DNA from: Bacteroidota bacterium
GTDB taxonomy: Bacteria; Bacteroidota; JABWAT01
Assembly: GCA_017303995.1 (NCBI GenBank)
Contig: JAFLBE010000002.1
Span: forward strand, 1 to 64,000
Length of the DNA: 64,000 nt
Direction of reading: 5' to 3'
In this document: positions 45,813-54,485 of the stretch, piece after piece
How the letters are laid out: every line of letters begins with the position of its first letter
Position numbering within the stretch: position 1 is the first letter of the stretch
Notes under the pieces: model-generated
What the model saw: only the letters and a program-made list of their open reading frames with translations
What the model was told of the DNA's origin: nothing
The model's database searches: none
Translations under genes and position numbers: made by a program

Positions 45813-46189
45813 TGCAACTGAATCAGGCCATGTTCATTGATAAATTTTGCAATGAAGCAACACAGGTTAAAGAGAAAATTGAAGGTGCCCTGGGTGCTCT
45901 CAATGAAAACCCAGAAAATAATGATGAAATTTTAGTGATTAAAAGAGCTTCTCATAGTCTGAAAGGACTAAGTTTAATGCTGAAATTCACCGCAGTTGGG
46001 CAACTTATGGCGGCAGCTGAACAGGTCAGCGAAAAATTTGCAAATGGTGGAAGGGGAGCAGACCCTGATTACTTGTATCTTTTGATGGAAGTCTTAACTG
46101 CACTTGATGAATCAATTGATAAAATTAAATCCGGCGAAGGCAATAGTCTGAACTGGGATGAACTCACAGAAAAGTTGAAACAACTCTGA
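45812..46189 (+). CDS. Stand-alone Hpt phosphotransfer protein
   Basis: The product is 125 residues. The histidine phosphotransfer motif is in KRASHSLKGLSLMLKFTAVG with the likely phospho-acceptor His48. It fits a four-helix Hpt domain with no other domain. It starts on the last base of cheR and is followed 10 bases later by cheA, whose N-terminus contains three similar domains. It may shuttle phosphate between the CheA receiver and the downstream output regulators, which is inference. Confidence 0.88.
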   Translation: MQLNQAMFIDKFCNEATQVKEKIEGALGALNENPENNDEILVIKRASHSLKGLSLMLKFTAVGQLMAAAEQVSEKFANGGRGADPDYLYLLMEVLTALDESIDKIKSGEGNSLNWDELTEKLKQL

Positions 46190-46199
46190 GGCCGGCTAC

Positions 46200-49100
46200 A
46201 TGGCAGGACTAGATACCTCAAAATTTGCCCAGAGGTTCAGTGCAGAAAGCAGGGAAAAAGTTTCCGGCATTTACGCACAACTTCAGGCTGGTCCGTTGGG
46301 TGACTACCCGGATGCACTCGATCAGATCCGGAAAAATGTTCATTCACTGAACGGTGTGGCAAACATGCTTAAATTTTCCACGATTGGTCAGTTGGCTGCC
46401 GAAATGGAGTCCATTCTGAAATCAATGGTGGATAAAAAGACTGAAACCTATCCGTGGGTAAACCAGCTTGTTGAAAAATTTGCCGGCATAATTACCAGCG
46501 AAATCCAACGTATTGAAGCTGACCCTAAGGCTGAACAATACCGACATACTTTTCTGGATACTTTAAAGCAAGTATCCGGCGGTGGAATTTACACACCTGA
46601 ATTGGTCCAGACCAAAGAATCGAAACAAGAAGATCTTCGGTTTACCAAAGAACGGTTCCTGAAAAAATTTATTACAGAAGCTGAAGGATATGTAACCGAA
46701 TTAACTTCAATTTTGGGTAGTCTGTACACACCGGAAGATCTTGAAACCCGCCAGACTGATTTAAAAAATGTAGTTCACGCTTTTAAGGGTTCGTCACGTT
46801 TGCTTGGGTTCAATGATCTCTTTACCAATCTTGAACGCCTTGAAGATTTTTTCAATGATAATATTAAACTGGGAAGGATTCTTCCCGAACAGTTTAAAAC
46901 TGATTTTAAGGAAGTCACTAACAAGCTTACAGTCGCTCTGAACCGGATTTCAGGTGGAGAGATGGAAAACACTTCTGATCCTGGTTTGCAGGAAAGTGTT
47001 AACCGTATTCTTGGCGTTGAGACAAAAGCAGTTATTCCGGTTAGGGTTGAAAAACCTGCAATTGTGGTTTCAACCCCAGCACCCGAAATAAAAATTGAAA
47101 AACCAAAACCAGCCGCTGAACCTTCTGCTCCTGCGCCAGGGCCGAAGAAGTTTGACCGATCCATTTTTGTTGCCAAGTTTGTTGATGAATCACTTGAAAA
47201 TAATGACCTTCTTGCAGATAACCTGCTGAATCTTGAAAAAAATCTGACGGATATGAACCTTGTAAAAGAATGTATGAGGTTGGCTCACGTTCTAAAAGGT
47301 TCCGCCAGAATGATAGGTTTTAAATATCAGGGTGGCGTTCTTCACAAGATTGAAGATTTATTGAATGTCTTTGTTACCGGTGCAGTAAAAGTTACTGAAT
47401 ATCATGCAGAATTGTTGATTGTTACCGTTGACCATTTGAAGGAAAACCTGCTGAATATTAAAAGAGAGCAAGCAGAACTACCTGTGAACCAGTTAATTCT
47501 GGATGCTCTCGATAATGCGGTCGCCCAAAAACCGTTCACAATTCCTCAGGTTGAAAAGCCTTCAGAAACACCCAAAGTCAAAGCTGCAGAACCAGAAAAC
47601 CGACGCGAGGAACCAGCGCCCTCTTCCAGATCCTTCAATATGGAATCTGAGACCAGGGAAAAAGATGATGCTTCAAATGAAAATATTAATGTAAGAAAGT
47701 TTGGCGACACCATCCGGGTTAATACTGCCAAGCTTGATGAAACCATTAAACTTGTGGGCGAGCTGCTGATTAACAGACAACGTTCCCAGATTCGTCTTAC
47801 CGAACTTCAGCATTTACGAAAAATGATGAAGGGCTTTGTTTACCAAATGACCTCACTGGTCCAGAATTCAGAAGATGAGCAAACCCGTGATATTCTCAGG
47901 CAATCAGAAAGGTTACTTTCGATGCTTGAAGGTCAGGCTCACCGTCAGCGTGAGGATATGGCTTTTCAGGATTTGATTATCAATGACCTGCAGACCAATA
48001 CGATTAAAATGCGTATGGAACCGTTAAGTGTGATATTTAATGCGTTCCCGAGAGCCATTCGTGATATTTCAAGAAGTTTGAACAAACAAGTTGAACTTGT
48101 CATCCAGGGTGAAGAAACTGAACTCGATCGTAAAATGATTGAAAAGCTAACTGACCCGCTCATTCATCTGGTTCGTAATGCCATTGATCATGGAATTGAA
48201 TCTACTGAAGAACGTCAACGCCTTGAAAAACCGCTTCGTGGCTTACTCAGAATACGGGCAATGACTGAAGGCAGTAACATTGTTCTGATTGTTCAGGATG
48301 ATGGAAAAGGAATTGATGTTGAAAGCATCAAGGCAAAAGCCCTCCAAAAGAAATTATTCGAAAGTCAGGAAGAAATTGACGCTTTGAATGAAATTGAAGT
48401 GATGAAGCTGATCTTTTTACCCAATTTTTCAACTGCAAAATTAATTACTGATTTGTCGGGCCGCGGTGTCGGGCTTGATATCGTTAAGAAAAACATTGAG
48501 GATCTTAAAGGTTTTATTTCGGTGGATTCAATTCCAGGAAAAGGCACCACCTTTACAATAAAACTTCCTTTGACGCTGACAACTCTTCGTTCTTTGGTTT
48601 GCATGGCTGGGGGACAAAAATGGGCGATTCCAATCAGTTCAATTAAAAGAACGCTCGTCATTAGAAAAAATGAAGTCATTGAAGTTGTTGACAGGGATGC
48701 AATCCGGCTCGATAACCAGATTATTCCCCTCGTCCGTCTTTCTAGAACACTTGGGATAAATGACATTAACGAATACCCCGATAAACTGATGGTTCTTGTA
48801 GGTTATTTCGGCAAGGAACAGATTGCTTTTGTCGTCGAAGATATTTTCGAAGAAACCGAAATAGTGATTAAACCTGTTCCGGCTTTGATCAGAAAGATCA
48901 GGAATGTAAGTTCCGTCACTGTCTCTCTGAATGGCGAAATCATTCCGATTCTGTTCATGCCCGAACTTATTAATAGTGCTAAATTGGTTCAGGAAGGGTT
49001 AAAAGAACCGGTTATTATTTCTAAGGGAAAAGAAAACGTTCACACCGTTCTTGTTGTCGATGATTCTCTGAATACCCGTGAAATTGAAAAAACAATTCTT

Positions 49101-49403
49101 GAAGCCTACGGTTATAAAGTTGAGACTGGCCGGGATGGTCTTGACGGATTCGAAAAAGCCATGGAAGGGAATTACGACATTATTGTAAGTGATCTGGAAA
49201 TGCCCCGGTTAAACGGATTTGGTTTTATTGAAAAACTCAGACAACAAGAAAAATATAAGCATACACCTGTAATCATTGTTACCAGCCGTGAAAATGAAAA
49301 TGATAAACGACGGGGCATTGAAGTAGGTGCTAATGCATACATAATCAAAGGTTCATTCGATCAGACAAGCCTGATTGACACAATTGAAAGTCTTTTAGCT
49401 TAG
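46200..49403 (+). CDS. cheA: Hybrid CheA histidine kinase with three Hpt domains and a receiver
   Basis: The product is 1067 residues. Three Hpt domains have His48 (VHSLNGVANML; the usual Lys is Asn), His193 (VVHAFKGSSRLLGF) and His363 (LAHVLKGSARMIGF), joined by Pro/Ala/Lys-rich linkers. Then come the dimerisation helices (INVRKFGDTIRVNTAKLDET), the ATPase (LVRNAIDHGIE, DDGKGID, GRGVGLDIVKKNIE), a CheW-like domain and a C-terminal receiver with Asp998 in IIVSDLEMPRLNGF. This resembles hybrid CheA proteins of type IV pilus and gliding systems (ChpA, FrzE). No separate CheY-only gene lies nearby. Confidence 0.95.
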   Translation: MAGLDTSKFAQRFSAESREKVSGIYAQLQAGPLGDYPDALDQIRKNVHSLNGVANMLKFSTIGQLAAEMESILKSMVDKKTETYPWVNQLVEKFAGIITSEIQRIEADPKAEQYRHTFLDTLKQVSGGGIYTPELVQTKESKQEDLRFTKERFLKKFITEAEGYVTELTSILGSLYTPEDLETRQTDLKNVVHAFKGSSRLLGFNDLFTNLERLEDFFNDNIKLGRILPEQFKTDFKEVTNKLTVALNRISGGEMENTSDPGLQESVNRILGVETKAVIPVRVEKPAIVVSTPAPEIKIEKPKPAAEPSAPAPGPKKFDRSIFVAKFVDESLENNDLLADNLLNLEKNLTDMNLVKECMRLAHVLKGSARMIGFKYQGGVLHKIEDLLNVFVTGAVKVTEYHAELLIVTVDHLKENLLNIKREQAELPVNQLILDALDNAVAQKPFTIPQVEKPSETPKVKAAEPENRREEPAPSSRSFNMESETREKDDASNENINVRKFGDTIRVNTAKLDETIKLVGELLINRQRSQIRLTELQHLRKMMKGFVYQMTSLVQNSEDEQTRDILRQSERLLSMLEGQAHRQREDMAFQDLIINDLQTNTIKMRMEPLSVIFNAFPRAIRDISRSLNKQVELVIQGEETELDRKMIEKLTDPLIHLVRNAIDHGIESTEERQRLEKPLRGLLRIRAMTEGSNIVLIVQDDGKGIDVESIKAKALQKKLFESQEEIDALNEIEVMKLIFLPNFSTAKLITDLSGRGVGLDIVKKNIEDLKGFISVDSIPGKGTTFTIKLPLTLTTLRSLVCMAGGQKWAIPISSIKRTLVIRKNEVIEVVDRDAIRLDNQIIPLVRLSRTLGINDINEYPDKLMVLVGYFGKEQIAFVVEDIFEETEIVIKPVPALIRKIRNVSSVTVSLNGEIIPILFMPELINSAKLVQEGLKEPVIISKGKENVHTVLVVDDSLNTREIEKTILEAYGYKVETGRDGLDGFEKAMEGNYDIIVSDLEMPRLNGFGFIEKLRQQEKYKHTPVIIVTSRENENDKRRGIEVGANAYIIKGSFDQTSLIDTIESLLA

Positions 49404-49414
49404 TGGAGGCTAAC

Positions 49415-50584
49415 GTGGATTTACGGTCATTTTTACGCTGGGGAAATAAATACGGGGCATTTAATGTGTCGTCACTTATTTATTTTGGTCTGTTTTTCAT
49501 ATTTGTGGCAATTCTTGTAATAGGGGTTTTCCTGATAGCTGGTGTGGGAATCATCAGCATCTTCTTCACTCTTTTAATGGGTGTTTTTTCAGCGTGGGCA
49601 ATGAACGTTTTTTATAAACGGATCACTGGCATGGTGCAGGAAATTTTTGAAGAATTTAAAAACAATGACACTGCAAGAATCCAAATCTCAGGAACCAATG
49701 AGATGGGGCAGGTGATTAAAGTTGTGAATGAATTGCTTGAACGAAATGCAGATCTGAAAAACCAATTGGTCATGGCCAACGGGAAAATTAATAAACTTGT
49801 TGATGCACTGAGTGAACAGTTGAGAGATAATGCAGAGGTTTCGGCAACGCAAAGTAGTTCAATTGCAGAAACAACAGCAACAATAAAAGAACTTGCTACC
49901 TCGGCAGAAAAAATTGTACAAGAAACTTCAACTGTGGTTGGTCTGGCAGAGGCAACTCAGGCTTCTGCTCAAAAGGGAACACTTGCAATTGCAAATATGC
50001 TTGAGCGAATGAGTGAAATTCAAAATGAGAATCAGAGACGTATACATGAAATCGTAATCCTTGGCCGCAAGGCTCAGGAAATTGAAAAAGTTATGGATAT
50101 CATCAATGATATTGCTTCAAATACAAAGATCATTGCATTTAATGCCGGTATTGAAGCTGCATCATCAGGTGAAGAAGGTAAACGGTTTGGAACAGTCGCC
50201 TCTGAAATTCGTAAATTGGCCAATACAGTTGCCAATTCGACCAATGAAATCAGAGACAAAATCAAAGAAATTCAGAAAACAACCAACGAGCTGGTCATCG
50301 TTTCTGAAGAAGAAACCAAGAAAATTCAAAGCGGGGTTGATACTGCCCAAACCATGGTGAAGGAACTCACCGAAATTCTTGATAAGGCAGATAAAACCCT
50401 GGATTGGGTGAAGCAGATTTCGCTTGCAACCCAGCAGCAGCTCACAGCAAGTGAACAGGTTGCAATTGTACTTCACGATATTTCTGATGGTGTGAAACGG
50501 TTCACCCAGGCCATCAATCAGTCTAAAGAAACTTCAGAAGAGTTAAAAGATTTGTCCAGAAGCCTTAAGGGTATGGTGAAATAA
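49415..50584 (+). CDS. Membrane-anchored receptor without a periplasmic domain
   Basis: GTG 49415 is favoured because GGAGG stands 5 bases upstream; a GTG at 49403 overlaps that site. The product is about 389 residues. A tight hairpin of two membrane segments (SLIYFGLFFIFVAILVIGVF and IISIFFTLLMGVFSAWAMNV) is followed by a HAMP-like stretch and an MCP signalling domain with IASNTKIIAFNAGIEAASSG, then EEGKRFGTVASEIRKLANTV. There is no external sensor, so it may sense an internal or membrane signal. Its tip residue is Ser where Arg is usual. Confidence 0.9.
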   Translation: MDLRSFLRWGNKYGAFNVSSLIYFGLFFIFVAILVIGVFLIAGVGIISIFFTLLMGVFSAWAMNVFYKRITGMVQEIFEEFKNNDTARIQISGTNEMGQVIKVVNELLERNADLKNQLVMANGKINKLVDALSEQLRDNAEVSATQSSSIAETTATIKELATSAEKIVQETSTVVGLAEATQASAQKGTLAIANMLERMSEIQNENQRRIHEIVILGRKAQEIEKVMDIINDIASNTKIIAFNAGIEAASSGEEGKRFGTVASEIRKLANTVANSTNEIRDKIKEIQKTTNELVIVSEEETKKIQSGVDTAQTMVKELTEILDKADKTLDWVKQISLATQQQLTASEQVAIVLHDISDGVKRFTQAINQSKETSEELKDLSRSLKGMVK

Positions 50585-50649
50585 ACCGTGAACTCCAGTT
50601 TTCACCCAATTAATAACTTCGTTATGATTTGTATCAGGAGAATAGTCAT

Positions 50650-51768
50650 TTGCTGTTGAAACCAGTAAAAGCGCCATCCAGAAAAACTGTGGTAGCCAGA
50701 GAGCGCCCGCTGATTTTGATTGCTGATGATAGTCCGACCGTGCTGGACATCCTGAAGTTTATTCTTGAAACAAATGGGATGGATACCTTAACAGCAACAA
50801 ATGGTGTCGAAGCCGTTCAGAAAATGTACAAGGAAATACCCGATCTGGTAATTCTTGATCTTGAAATGCCAAAAATGAGCGGGTATCAGGTTTGCCGGTT
50901 ACTTAAATCTGACCCCACAGTGTCTTATGTTCCGATCATTATTTTGACTTCAAAATCGTACAAACAGAATAAATTCTGGGGACTTTATTCTGGCGCTGAT
51001 GATTACTTGACCAAAGATTTTGAAATTGACCAGCTGGTTAACAGAGTTAAATTCCACTACAATAACCGTGGAAAATTGGTTGACATCAAACCCGCCATTC
51101 CGAAAACAATCAATGAGGAAGAAATCATTGAAAATGTGAATGAAGCGCTTGATCAAAAATTATTTGAAACAACCATCATTTTTGAAATTGCGCAAGTAGC
51201 CCTCAGTGCCGGAAATCTGGAAGAAAAAGTTGGTAAAGTTCTCACATTAATGAACCGGGTGTGCGAATTTACTGTTGCAAGTATATTCGTTGTTGAGATG
51301 GGACAGGGACGGCTATTTCTTGAAAACCCGGGAATGGCAAGTGAGTCTTATATTTTTAGCCATGTTGAAACTGCCATTTTGGAATCTCAGAATCATGATA
51401 TGAAGTTTGATACACAAAAAGTGATGATTAATCAATGGGAAACCGGAAAAGACCGGGGTGCGCAGTTTAATCACATCCAGTCAAATGTTTCTTTTCCTCT
51501 TAAAATCAGAGGAATTACTCAGGGTTTAGTCACTTACACACACTTTTCCTCCGGCATGTTTCCTGATATAGTTTATCATTTGCTGAAACGGGCTTCCGAT
51601 CAGATTTCAATTCTTATTGATGAAGCCATTTTGTTTAATGAATACAGTAAAATGAGAAGTGATCTTTTAAGTCATGCAACAAAAGTCTTTTCAGAAGTCA
51701 TGGCAAACGGCCGGGAAATTGAAAAGCAGTTAAATAAGAAAATGAAAACGAATTCTCCGTGGATTTAA
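50650..51768 (+). CDS. Response regulator, receiver plus GAF-like domain
   Basis: A TTG at 50650 has CAGGAG 9 bases upstream; a TTG at 50629 would precede that site, so I prefer 50650. The product is about 372 residues. The receiver has LILIADDSPTVLDILKF, phospho-acceptor Asp70 in LVILDLEMPKMSGYQ and Lys in YLTKDFE. A helical linker (IIENVNEALDQKLFETTIIF) leads into a GAF-like domain over about residues 180-350 (TVASIFVVEMGQGRLFLENP). No DNA-binding or enzyme domain is seen. It shares its plan with the next gene. Confidence 0.88.
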   Translation: MLLKPVKAPSRKTVVARERPLILIADDSPTVLDILKFILETNGMDTLTATNGVEAVQKMYKEIPDLVILDLEMPKMSGYQVCRLLKSDPTVSYVPIIILTSKSYKQNKFWGLYSGADDYLTKDFEIDQLVNRVKFHYNNRGKLVDIKPAIPKTINEEEIIENVNEALDQKLFETTIIFEIAQVALSAGNLEEKVGKVLTLMNRVCEFTVASIFVVEMGQGRLFLENPGMASESYIFSHVETAILESQNHDMKFDTQKVMINQWETGKDRGAQFNHIQSNVSFPLKIRGITQGLVTYTHFSSGMFPDIVYHLLKRASDQISILIDEAILFNEYSKMRSDLLSHATKVFSEVMANGREIEKQLNKKMKTNSPWI

Positions 51769-51780
51769 GGAACCTGATTA

Positions 51781-53952
51781 ATGGCTAGAGATATACCGAA
51801 AATATTGATTGCGGATGACAGCCCTACAATCGTTGACATCATGAAGTTTATGCTTGAAGCCAGCGGTTATGAAGTTGTTACTGCTACAAATGGTCTTGAA
51901 GCGGTTATTGCTGCCTTTAGGGAAGATCCTGATTTGGTTCTTCTTGATGTCGAAATGCCAAAAATGAATGGGTATCAGGTTTGCCGGTATCTCAAAGAAG
52001 ACCGTCACCTGAAACAAACTCCTATCATCATCCTTACTTCGCACGCACAGAAAAAAATGCGTTTCCTGGGTGTTTACACCGGGGCAGATGAATATTTGAT
52101 CAAAGATGATGATCATGAACAACTTCTAAACCGGATTGAATATTACATCAACCGGAAAAAATCAGGTTCAGGGAACCTCAGGGAAGCACGTTCTGTAACT
52201 GTTTCTGAAGTTGCCGTAATGGAAACCGTTAACGGAATTTTGGATAAAAAGCTGATAGAATCAACAATCATTAACCAGGTTGGACGTTTGGCAGCGAACC
52301 TTGACCGGTTTGATCTGGTGATTAATTCAATTTTCGGTTTGATTGAAAAAATGGAGGAATTTGATTTCTCTGCCATTCTTGTAAGAGAACTTGGCGGCGC
52401 CCAACTGTACATTCAAACCCAGCGCTCGATTCCGCCCGAACTGGTTGAAAAATTTCAGGCAAAAGTACTTCAGAGTGCGCTCCATTATGATGTGATCATG
52501 GATTCTTCCAAGGTTGCCACCAAACTTATTCCCCGTACTGAAAAAGGTGAATTTCAGTTGGGAGATAAACGTGTTGCTGCAGCTAAGGAAGGTAACCTCA
52601 AGTTTCAGGATAACGTTCTGAGAAGCAGACAGGAACCTGTAGGTATTCTCGCAATCGGGAATTTTTCTGAAGAGCCGATTCACAACGATATCGTTGAAAC
52701 CATTTCGATTTTATCTAATCACGTTGCCATGCTGCTCGATAATTGGCTGATCTGGAAACGGTATAACGATGTAAATCAAACTCTGAATGTCAGGTTGCTT
52801 GAACTGAATGTAGAAATTCTACATGAACTTCAGTCATTTGCAACCAATCTGACCAAATGTAAAAATCTTGATGAACTCACACAGACCATCATCCGCCAGG
52901 TTCCACGAATAATCAGATGCCAGAAAATAAGCCTTATTATCCGCAGAAAAGTGGGCAATGATTATAAAATGGAATCTTTCGGACGTTGGGGAGAAGAATC
53001 TTCAAGTCTGATCTTTGATATTCTTGTTGAATGGTTGATTAATGAGCAACTCAATAAGATTACCAATCAATCAATTATTAACGATTTAAGCAAGGTCAAG
53101 TTTTTCAAAGATCACAACCTGGATAAAAACCTTTGCCAGAACATTTTAACGGTTCCGCTTTTTATCGGTGATGAAAAAATCGGATTGATCAGCTTGTTTG
53201 ACCGCCTGGAAATTCAGCAATTCAGTCAGCAGGATCTTGAAATTCTGAGATTCATTTCGGGAATGGTGGCTTTGAGCTTAAAGGGAATCGTGGAACAGGA
53301 ATATCATGCACCTGATAGCATCATGACCAATATCTATAAACGGTTTATGCCTGATGAACTTGCAACTACGCTGATTCTAAACCCGGAATTGCTCGAAATG
53401 GATGGTTCAGTGCGCCATACAACGGTATTATTTCTTGGGATTGATGATGTTGAGGGAATTCTTGAACACACAGATACCAAACGAGTTGTTCAGTTTTTTA
53501 ATGAGTTTTTGAATGTGATGACAACTCAATCATTTAATTTTGTTGGAGTTGTTGAAAAGTATAAAGAATACGGTTTGAAATGTGTTTTCGGAATTCCATT
53601 TGAACAAAAGGATGATGCTGAAAGAGCCATTCAATGTGCAATCCACATGCAGAAGGAATTTGCAGCCTTAAGAATGGCCTATAAGGATCTACCACTCGAA
53701 AATTCAGGTTTGAAAATCCTGATCCATTCAGGAAATATCAGTTTTGCCTATATGGGTTACGAACACCTGAGTGATTTTATTTCTTTCGGGAAGGATGTTA
53801 ACTTTGGAAGTCAGCTATCTGAAAAACTGGTTGAACAGGGAATTTTCATTTCAGACCGTACCATTCTGGAAATTGAACATCCATATGGTTTAAATCCGGT
53901 TGATTATTTAGGTGAGACTGATTTTCAGATTTATCAACTAGCTGAAAATTAA
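51781..53952 (+). CDS. Response regulator with GAF domains and degenerate class III cyclase domain
   Basis: The product is 723 residues. The receiver (KILIADDSPTIVDIMKF; Asp56 in LVLLDVEMPKMNGYQ; Lys in YLIKDDD) is followed by two GAF-like regions (about 150-320 and 350-510). A C-terminal domain from about residue 540 aligns with adenylate/guanylate cyclases: TTVLFLGIDDVEGI, VVEKYKEYGLKCVFGIP and ILIHSGNISFAYMGYEH, then GKDVNFGSQL. Both metal-binding Asp are replaced (FADI becomes FLGI; GDA becomes EYG) and the late Arg is Gln. So it is probably a non-catalytic receptor or partner domain. Last gene of the chemosensory cluster. Confidence 0.88.
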   Translation: MARDIPKILIADDSPTIVDIMKFMLEASGYEVVTATNGLEAVIAAFREDPDLVLLDVEMPKMNGYQVCRYLKEDRHLKQTPIIILTSHAQKKMRFLGVYTGADEYLIKDDDHEQLLNRIEYYINRKKSGSGNLREARSVTVSEVAVMETVNGILDKKLIESTIINQVGRLAANLDRFDLVINSIFGLIEKMEEFDFSAILVRELGGAQLYIQTQRSIPPELVEKFQAKVLQSALHYDVIMDSSKVATKLIPRTEKGEFQLGDKRVAAAKEGNLKFQDNVLRSRQEPVGILAIGNFSEEPIHNDIVETISILSNHVAMLLDNWLIWKRYNDVNQTLNVRLLELNVEILHELQSFATNLTKCKNLDELTQTIIRQVPRIIRCQKISLIIRRKVGNDYKMESFGRWGEESSSLIFDILVEWLINEQLNKITNQSIINDLSKVKFFKDHNLDKNLCQNILTVPLFIGDEKIGLISLFDRLEIQQFSQQDLEILRFISGMVALSLKGIVEQEYHAPDSIMTNIYKRFMPDELATTLILNPELLEMDGSVRHTTVLFLGIDDVEGILEHTDTKRVVQFFNEFLNVMTTQSFNFVGVVEKYKEYGLKCVFGIPFEQKDDAERAIQCAIHMQKEFAALRMAYKDLPLENSGLKILIHSGNISFAYMGYEHLSDFISFGKDVNFGSQLSEKLVEQGIFISDRTILEIEHPYGLNPVDYLGETDFQIYQLAEN

Positions 53953-54278
53953 CTCATTTTCTCGCTTGCATTAAGAACGGTTTCAGCCGTGATTTTATAA
54001 TGTGAGGCATGCCAGACAGGTTTTCCCATATGAAAGAAAATCACCTGGGGTGACTGGTGTGTAATTTTAAACTGCTCAGCAATGGCCAAACTTACAGGTC
54101 GGCTAGCAATTACATCAATAAGTATGATTTCAGGGCATTTTCCTGATTCTTCTGCCTTCTCCAATTCTTCAAGTGCATTGGCACTTATGCCACACTGGTA
54201 AGAATGTTTGAATAAAACCCAGGTATCTCCCGATTCATTTTTATCTGTAACAGTCTTTAGTTCAGTAAGTTTTTTCAT
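53949..54278 (-). CDS. ytxJ: YtxJ-family bacilliredoxin (bacillithiol-linked thiol protein)
   Basis: The product is 109 residues with a thioredoxin-like fold. The family motif is VLFKHSYQCGISANALEELE with a single active Cys, then KITHQSPQVIFFHMGKPVWH, where the cis-Pro follows QS. YtxJ proteins are monothiol bacilliredoxins that reduce bacillithiol-mixed disulfides. No bacillithiol synthesis gene lies in the window. Its stop codon overlaps the stop of the cyclase-like gene on the other strand, so the two transcripts converge. Confidence 0.85.
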   Translation of the reverse strand: MKKLTELKTVTDKNESGDTWVLFKHSYQCGISANALEELEKAEESGKCPEIILIDVIASRPVSLAIAEQFKITHQSPQVIFFHMGKPVWHASHYKITAETVLNASEKMS

Positions 54279-54441
54279 GATTCATTAGTATAGATAAAAA
54301 TACAAAAACATGCAAATATATCATTAGAAGCAGATTAAATATTCGGGCAATTTGCTTCAATTATGAACTTGTTTTAGGTCGTTACTTGTTAAGTTGAAGG
54401 TAGAAATAATATTAAAAATGACCTTAAATAATAAAAAAACA

Positions 54442-54449
54442 TAGGTTTG
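54442..54449 (+). promoter_or_regulatory. Predicted -7 element before the SCO gene
   Basis: TAGGTTTG matches the Bacteroidetes -7 element TAnnTTTG exactly and lies 36 bases before the ATG at 54486, in a 207-base divergent gap. No -33 TTG at the right distance is seen, so this is only half a promoter match. Confidence 0.35.
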
Positions 54450-54485
54450 AATCATTAGAAATTTTAGTGCAGAGGTATTTGCCTT

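Noticed and set aside
53340-53952. Active adenylate or guanylate cyclase
   Set aside because: Both metal-binding Asp and the late Arg are missing, so catalysis is unlikely.
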